From contig NZ_KI535368.1 of NCBI RefSeq assembly GCF_000160035.2, forward strand, positions 558,001 through 622,000: a stretch of 64,000 nucleotides of DNA. Reading direction: 5' to 3'. The notes below the pieces were generated by a model. That model was not told the origin of the DNA. It made no database searches and saw only the letters and a list, made by a program, of their open reading frames with translations. Source of the stretch: Catonella morbi ATCC 51271. GTDB lineage: Bacteria > Bacillota > Clostridia > Lachnospirales > Lachnospiraceae. The translations under genes and the position numbers were made by a program. This document shows positions 59,589-64,000 of this stretch, in pieces; the first letter of the stretch is position 1; each line of letters begins with the position of its first letter.

Positions 59589-60500
59589 CTACTGCTCACA
59601 ACTTTTCTGGCTGATTAGTCTATGTTTTATCAAATTTATAAAATGCTCCGGTGCTGTGGCTTTAACCAAAGGTCCGAATGAAAGAACTCTGATTACTACT
59701 TCTGTCTCATCCTCTTTATCATAATGAATCGTAATGGCATATCTGTTTTTATCAATTCTTTCTGCTGTTTTTTTAAAGTGTGCAAAATGAAGAAGTACTC
59801 TCTCAAGTACATTTCTGCTATCTGTCAGTTCAAGGACAACTCTGCGAGGCAGAGCCTTATTATGTTTCATACTCTTTATTCCCGGTGGATTGTCACACCT
59901 CCTGCAGCTTATTATCCTTCCTAGATTGATTGTCAGACCAAATTTCTCTCCCGCACCAATCAGTCTGAATTTATCATCTTTTTCTGAGTACTCCAGATAC
60001 TTAGGCAATATAGTCCGATTTGCGGCTTCTCCCCTTCTGTTTTTTACATCTATACTGAGTGGATACTGCTGTTTTATTGCATCAAGAATAAGTCTGAAGT
60101 TGGCAATATAATCCTCATCCGAATAATTGTCACCATCATTACAACTGTCAAACACAAATATATCCTCAGGACGAAATAATGGCTCTACATCAGTAAAATC
60201 TATATCTATATCGCCAAATAATCTGATTCTTTGATCACAGGCAACTGCCTTTAACCACTGCTTCTGTAAAAGAGACAAGGGCAAAGACGGATTGTTTTTT
60301 ATCGGTGTCATTCCATCCTTAGTTATTAACTGCCATCTCTCACTTTTTATTGCTTCCGGAATTACTGCTTTACTTTCACCAAAGGCCTGTTTTTCAATGA
60401 TTTCCCTTATTTCCGCCTCCGAAACAGGATGTCTTACCGCCTTTTTAATCACAGCAGCCACAGTATTATAATATGCACCGTAAACTTCGGAAAAAATCAT
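59589..60500 (-). CDS. WYL-domain regulator 2
   Basis: A 303-residue WYL-type protein. The middle region (FGDIDIDFTDVEPLFRPEDI, then LPKYLEYSEKDDKFRLIGAG) is the WYL-like ligand domain. The usual WYL tripeptide is replaced (residues KFRLIG). No clear HTH is present at the N-terminus, so it probably acts with the adjacent HTH-bearing partner. It starts directly after that gene's stop (TAA then ATG), so the two are translationally coupled. Confidence 0.78.
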   Translation of the reverse strand: MIFSEVYGAYYNTVAAVIKKAVRHPVSEAEIREIIEKQAFGESKAVIPEAIKSERWQLITKDGMTPIKNNPSLPLSLLQKQWLKAVACDQRIRLFGDIDIDFTDVEPLFRPEDIFVFDSCNDGDNYSDEDYIANFRLILDAIKQQYPLSIDVKNRRGEAANRTILPKYLEYSEKDDKFRLIGAGEKFGLTINLGRIISCRRCDNPPGIKSMKHNKALPRRVVLELTDSRNVLERVLLHFAHFKKTAERIDKNRYAITIHYDKEDETEVVIRVLSFGPLVKATAPEHFINLIKHRLISQKSCEQ

Positions 60501-61739
60501 TTACTCATCACCTCCGATTCCATATAATGCATACATATCATTTATATCTTTCCTGAATTGCTCTTCGAGGATTTTATCTGAAAAATGAATCTCCGTTATT
60601 CTTCCTATAAATGTCCTGATCCACGGAATCAATTCCCCGGAATCAAACACTGTCATCGAAAATCTGGCAGTATTACTGTCAATATGCTCTACCGTTCCGA
60701 AGCGTTTCTCTCTTTCTAATCGATTAATGATATACTGTTCGTCATCCTTATAATGAATGGTAAAAGAGACCTCTTCCATTCTGGCACCTGATGTGCTTTG
60801 AGTACTTACACCCCACATATGGGGAAGCATTCCTGCGAGCTTCTCACGGAGTTCATCAAATCTCTCACTTACATTTTCGGCCTTTACGGAGATGATATTG
60901 TCCGTCCTAAAGGAATTAATCCTGTTAAACTTGGACGAATATGCCATCAGATAGCTTCTACCGCTCTGTACGCTTATCAAGAGCTTCAGCGGCACTACCT
61001 GGGTTTTAGTAGTTTTATTCTTATTTCTGCTTATCATCTCAAGGCTTACGCTTCGTTTCTCTCTTAAGGCATTAAAAATTAAGTAAATGACCTCACTGTC
61101 CATAGCCCCTGTGATATAATGGTGCTTGAATGCAAATCTGCTTTCGTGGGCTTCTGCTTTATCAAGCAGGAAGGAGCCAATCACCCCACAGGGCAACACC
61201 TCTGAAAAGAAATCAAGCATATCCGGATTCGGTAAGTCAAAATCATCTGCTCTCCTGTAATACATCGCTCTTCCTTTTCTTTCCGTAATTATTAGGCCTT
61301 GCATAGCATATTCTTTCAGTTTCTTTCTGATTGTAGATTCATCAAACATTCTGGGCTTTACAAACTTTGCCAAGTATCTGTCTATCTCCGTTATTATTTC
61401 ATCTATTGTAAGACTTACTTCAGAGTTACAAAGAATGTCAAAAAGTATGAAATGAAGAGTAATGTCCCCATCCGTAAAGCTTTTTGCCTTCCAAGCCTTA
61501 AATAAAGGATTATGGTAAGATTCTCGGCTGTCTATGGAAATGAACACATTTTTACCGGCGGGAGTATGACGAAATCGCATATATTCTCCAAGCCAGCTCT
61601 CAAGTCGGCGGCGTTCATCATCGTAAGAGCGGGTGCTTTTTCCGGTAAACTCATCCCTGCTTTTGAATCCGTAAACATAAAATTCCCTCATATAGTCACG
61701 TATTTTGTTAAAGTTCTTTAATAGCTCGCTATATGCCAT
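60501..61739 (-). CDS. WYL-domain regulator 1 (with HTH)
   Basis: A 412-residue protein. A winged HTH at about residues 95-170 (VSLTIDEIITEIDRYLAKFV, STIRKKLKEYAMQGLIITER) precedes a WYL domain at about 230-320 (VVPLKLLISVQSGRSYLMAY) and a WCX-like C-terminus. WYL domains sense nucleic-acid or nucleotide ligands in several systems. With its neighbour it probably controls local genes, perhaps rtcB. TAGGAGGGATT precedes the ATG. Confidence 0.82.
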   Translation of the reverse strand: MAYSELLKNFNKIRDYMREFYVYGFKSRDEFTGKSTRSYDDERRRLESWLGEYMRFRHTPAGKNVFISIDSRESYHNPLFKAWKAKSFTDGDITLHFILFDILCNSEVSLTIDEIITEIDRYLAKFVKPRMFDESTIRKKLKEYAMQGLIITERKGRAMYYRRADDFDLPNPDMLDFFSEVLPCGVIGSFLLDKAEAHESRFAFKHHYITGAMDSEVIYLIFNALREKRSVSLEMISRNKNKTTKTQVVPLKLLISVQSGRSYLMAYSSKFNRINSFRTDNIISVKAENVSERFDELREKLAGMLPHMWGVSTQSTSGARMEEVSFTIHYKDDEQYIINRLEREKRFGTVEHIDSNTARFSMTVFDSGELIPWIRTFIGRITEIHFSDKILEEQFRKDINDMYALYGIGGDE

Positions 61740-61808
61740 AATCCCTCCTATAAAACCACATAAGTGCTAAGACAGCCTCCGCACTGTAGCCTAGCATATG
61801 GCGGTTTG

Positions 61809-62621
61809 CTATCTATGTCTTAAAAGCCAAAAATGATTTTTATCATCCTCAGACTTCTCAATATTGCAGGTAAAGTTGCTCTCCTTATCAGTATTTCTTG
61901 CAATCAATATTCCAAGCAGGGTATTTGCAAAAGCCATAGTAGAAGCCTCTTTGGACTCATTTATACGAAAATACAGGGCATATTCCAGTTTATCTTTAAT
62001 GTCATTAAATTCATCAAGAAAATCTTTGGCATTGTCCCAGCCATGTTTTTCATAGACAACCTCATAGTCAGGATTATTAAGTAAGTTGAGATACTCTTTC
62101 CCTTCTGCTGCCTCTTCCCCTCTTTGAAATTCTTCATAGTCAAACTTACCTGTGTCTGAAACAATGATATTATCAAAAAAATTATTCACACTACCAATGA
62201 TATCTTCATACTCTAATGCATCAATTCCAAATTCCTCTGATGGATCATAGTCCTGCATTGTCTCTGTAATTCTTTTTCTTGCTTCATTGATTTTTTCCCT
62301 AATATTATTCATTTCAGTCTGATATGACCTTTGGATGTCTTTGATTTCCTGCAATCTTTTTTCTTCTTCAGCTATCTTTTTTTCGAAAGCCTGATAGATT
62401 ACAAGATTATCCTTATCAAGGAGCCCTTTTATCTCATCTATTGTAAATCCTGCTTTTTGCAGATTTTTTATTTTAACAAAAGCAAGAGCCTGTTCCTCCT
62501 CATAAAATCTGTATCCTGACCACTTATCAACTTTAACCGGTTTCAGTAGATTTACATGATCATAGTAACGAAGTGTCTGAGGGTTACAGCCACAGAGACA
62601 GGCAAATTCCTTAATCGTCAT
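61809..62621 (-). CDS. MerR-family transcriptional regulator
   Basis: A 270-residue regulator. The N-terminal MerR HTH is TIKEFACLCGCNPQTLRYYD, then WSGYRFYEEEQALAFVKIKN. A coiled coil follows (residues about 78-120). The C-terminal region of about 130 residues is likely an effector domain and is unfamiliar to me. AAGGAGGTACATGAT precedes the ATG. Confidence 0.85.
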   Translation of the reverse strand: MTIKEFACLCGCNPQTLRYYDHVNLLKPVKVDKWSGYRFYEEEQALAFVKIKNLQKAGFTIDEIKGLLDKDNLVIYQAFEKKIAEEEKRLQEIKDIQRSYQTEMNNIREKINEARKRITETMQDYDPSEEFGIDALEYEDIIGSVNNFFDNIIVSDTGKFDYEEFQRGEEAAEGKEYLNLLNNPDYEVVYEKHGWDNAKDFLDEFNDIKDKLEYALYFRINESKEASTMAFANTLLGILIARNTDKESNFTCNIEKSEDDKNHFWLLRHR

Positions 62622-62707
62622 ATCATGTACCTCCTTTCTGAAATGGTTATATCATTGCAGTTCGCTGTAAGGTCAATACCTATTTTAACAAATCCGATAT
62701 TAATCAC

Positions 62708-63214
62708 TTACAATTCCAGACGCATATAAATATAGCTGTCTTCAATGCTGTCCGATAATCCAAATCCCAGCTTTTTCCAGAACTTACATGCAGCCAAATG
62801 ACGTTCATGTACCGGAACAGATATCCTTTTTGCACCATAGCTTTTACTTAAATAATCAATACAGATTTTTGCAGCTTTTGTACCTATTCCGGCTCCCCGA
62901 TACATATCATCAATCAAAAAATTAATTATTTGATAATTTTCTTCTCCGATATACATAGAAACAAACCCTATTATGTTACTACCAAGATAGATTGCAAAAG
63001 GTTTCATGTCTTTATAATAAAGCCATGCTTCGGCTAGCGAATACTCTACCGTATCGACAAATTGGCTGTCCGGAACACTTGCTTTTAATTGCAAACACTG
63101 TTGAAAATTTTCTTCCGTAATTCCCTTTATCAAAATATCACAGGCAGCAGGAGAAAGCTTTATTCCGTTTGAAAGTTCTGATACAGTTTTATCATCTTCA
63201 CTATTATTAACCAT
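62708..63214 (-). CDS. GNAT family N-acetyltransferase
   Basis: A 168-residue acetyltransferase: PFAIYLGSNIIGFVSMYIGE, the acetyl-CoA loop MYRGAGIGTKAAKICIDYLS near residues 107-126, and ACKFWKKLGFGLS. Related to diamine acetyltransferase-like GNATs. The substrate is unknown. The ribosome-binding site before ATG 63214 is weak. Confidence 0.82.
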   Translation of the reverse strand: MVNNSEDDKTVSELSNGIKLSPAACDILIKGITEENFQQCLQLKASVPDSQFVDTVEYSLAEAWLYYKDMKPFAIYLGSNIIGFVSMYIGEENYQIINFLIDDMYRGAGIGTKAAKICIDYLSKSYGAKRISVPVHERHLAACKFWKKLGFGLSDSIEDSYIYMRLEL

Positions 63215-63296
63215 TGATTGATATTTAGATTCTCAATATCTCTTTATTCCTATATTCTCTTCGTTATACTTCATTCCACGTTTTTCCGAGTTTGAT

Positions 63297-64000
63297 TCAA
63301 AAAGTTCTTTCATTCCTATTTAATCTCCCCAATAAATCTTCCATACTTTTTTCAATATTAGCAACATCAACAAAAAATAAAGATACTGTTACACCATCAC
63401 CGCTATCAAACTTGATTGTACCGCAGTCTCTCATTGCATCATTTACCGGATACAATAACCATATCTCTGACGTACCATACTTTTTTGAATACCCATACAT
63501 CTGATACATATCAGCCTGAGAAATTCCGTAATTGGTTCCTTTATCATTCACCAAACTCTTCCATTTTGTATCAAGAATAATTACACTTTTATTTTCATCA
63601 TTTTTTGTAACCACGAGATCCGGTCTAAGTGCAAATCTTTTATGATTTTCTCCATTTAATGAATTAAACAAATAATGACCTTTATCCTGAGCAGACACTT
63701 CCCATCCTATTCTACTAAATACTTTTTTCATAAATTTTGCTACATAGGCTTCAAATACTTTTTCCATTGGAAACATCAAAGCTCTGGCTGATTCTGTTCC
63801 CGAAAATGTAGTAAAACTTTTATTTTTAAGAAATACCTTTGACCACTTAATTAGCATTTCATATTCTTTTGTACTCCTATCAGTAACTATCTTAGAAAAA
63901 TCCTTGTCATAGTTTATCGAAGATTCAACTAGCTCAAATGCTGTGAGCAGTTGCCTTATTTCCTTTGAATTTTCTACACTGGTAGTTAATTTTTGTAGTT
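63297..64000 (-). CDS. mcrC: McrC-like restriction component, partial (runs off the window)
   Basis: The C-terminal ~234 codons of a McrBC-type McrC. The nuclease core is FALRPDLVVTKNDENKSVIILDTKWKS-like (RPDLVV and ILDTKWK), preceded by PMEKVFEAYVAKFMKK. A Met occurs at 63857, but the frame stays open to the right edge (LQKLTTSVENSKEIRQLLTA), so the true start lies beyond 64000. It would pair with a McrB GTPase to cut modified DNA; mcrB should lie to the right. Confidence 0.85.
   Translation of the reverse strand, partial: LQKLTTSVENSKEIRQLLTAFELVESSINYDKDFSKIVTDRSTKEYEMLIKWSKVFLKNKSFTTFSGTESARALMFPMEKVFEAYVAKFMKKVFSRIGWEVSAQDKGHYLFNSLNGENHKRFALRPDLVVTKNDENKSVIILDTKWKSLVNDKGTNYGISQADMYQMYGYSKKYGTSEIWLLYPVNDAMRDCGTIKFDSGDGVTVSLFFVDVANIEKSMEDLLGRLNRNERTF

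Noticed and set aside
1-64000. tRNA or rRNA genes
   Set aside because: No cloverleaf with a TTCGA-type loop and no rRNA segment was recognised by eye on either strand; a dedicated scan could still find one.

Overview
The window is low-GC DNA with the gene content and ribosome-binding sites of an anaerobic Firmicute, most likely a member of the Lachnospiraceae. Supporting signs are the Mgl-type galactose transporter with a coiled-coil extended permease, BspA-like leucine-rich surface proteins, an anaerobic sulfatase-maturing radical SAM enzyme, strong AGGAGG sites, and many GNAT and MerR/WYL genes. The family is inferred from gene style, not from a marker gene. Nearly all genes lie on the minus strand.

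Layout. 0-9 kb: a DUF1848/nitroreductase pair, an AlbA_2-type regulator with an operator-like repeat cluster, a VanZ-RDD membrane protein, a DUF4143-type ATPase with iterated repeats upstream, a GNAT enzyme and a leucine-rich protein of unknown role. 9-19 kb: a galactose uptake and sensing block (mglC, mglA, mglB, two membrane-anchored binding-protein homologues, a YesM-like sensor kinase). It is interrupted by a second DUF4143-type ATPase in the opposite orientation, with repeats on both sides. 19-29 kb: a 2273-residue subtilisin-like surface protease and an 878-residue leucine-rich/Ig-like surface protein. 29-36 kb: sulfatase maturase plus Cys-type sulfatase, a VOC/MFS pair with a divergent AraC regulator, a secreted lysine-rich protein and a low-molecular-weight phosphatase.

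36-55 kb is an accessory region that has absorbed and lost mobile DNA many times. It holds two group II intron remnants, each just after an intrinsic terminator, and a broken ATPase gene. It also holds two near-identical copies of an HTH + RhuM-Fic module plus smaller relics of it. Four decayed 3' ends of a tyrosine-recombinase gene lie between small cargo groups: a DUF1016 nuclease, a nucleotidyltransferase, DUF4275, a YoeB/Phd toxin-antitoxin pair, a methyltransferase, an ADP-ribosylglycohydrolase and an oxidoreductase. A nonsense-disrupted HIT gene and an MFS exporter with a TPR regulator are also there.

55-64 kb: a PIN/NYN-like nuclease, a third intact ATPase, the RNA ligase RtcB, two adjacent WYL regulators, a MerR regulator, a GNAT enzyme and a McrC gene running off the right edge.

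The least explained features are four. (1) Iterated repeats, differing from locus to locus, beside DUF4143-type ATPase genes. (2) A perfect palindrome inside both RhuM-Fic genes whose arms changed together between copies. (3) Repeated recombinase 3' ends that appear to mark successive integrations. (4) A dispersed 130-140 bp hairpin element in three copies.
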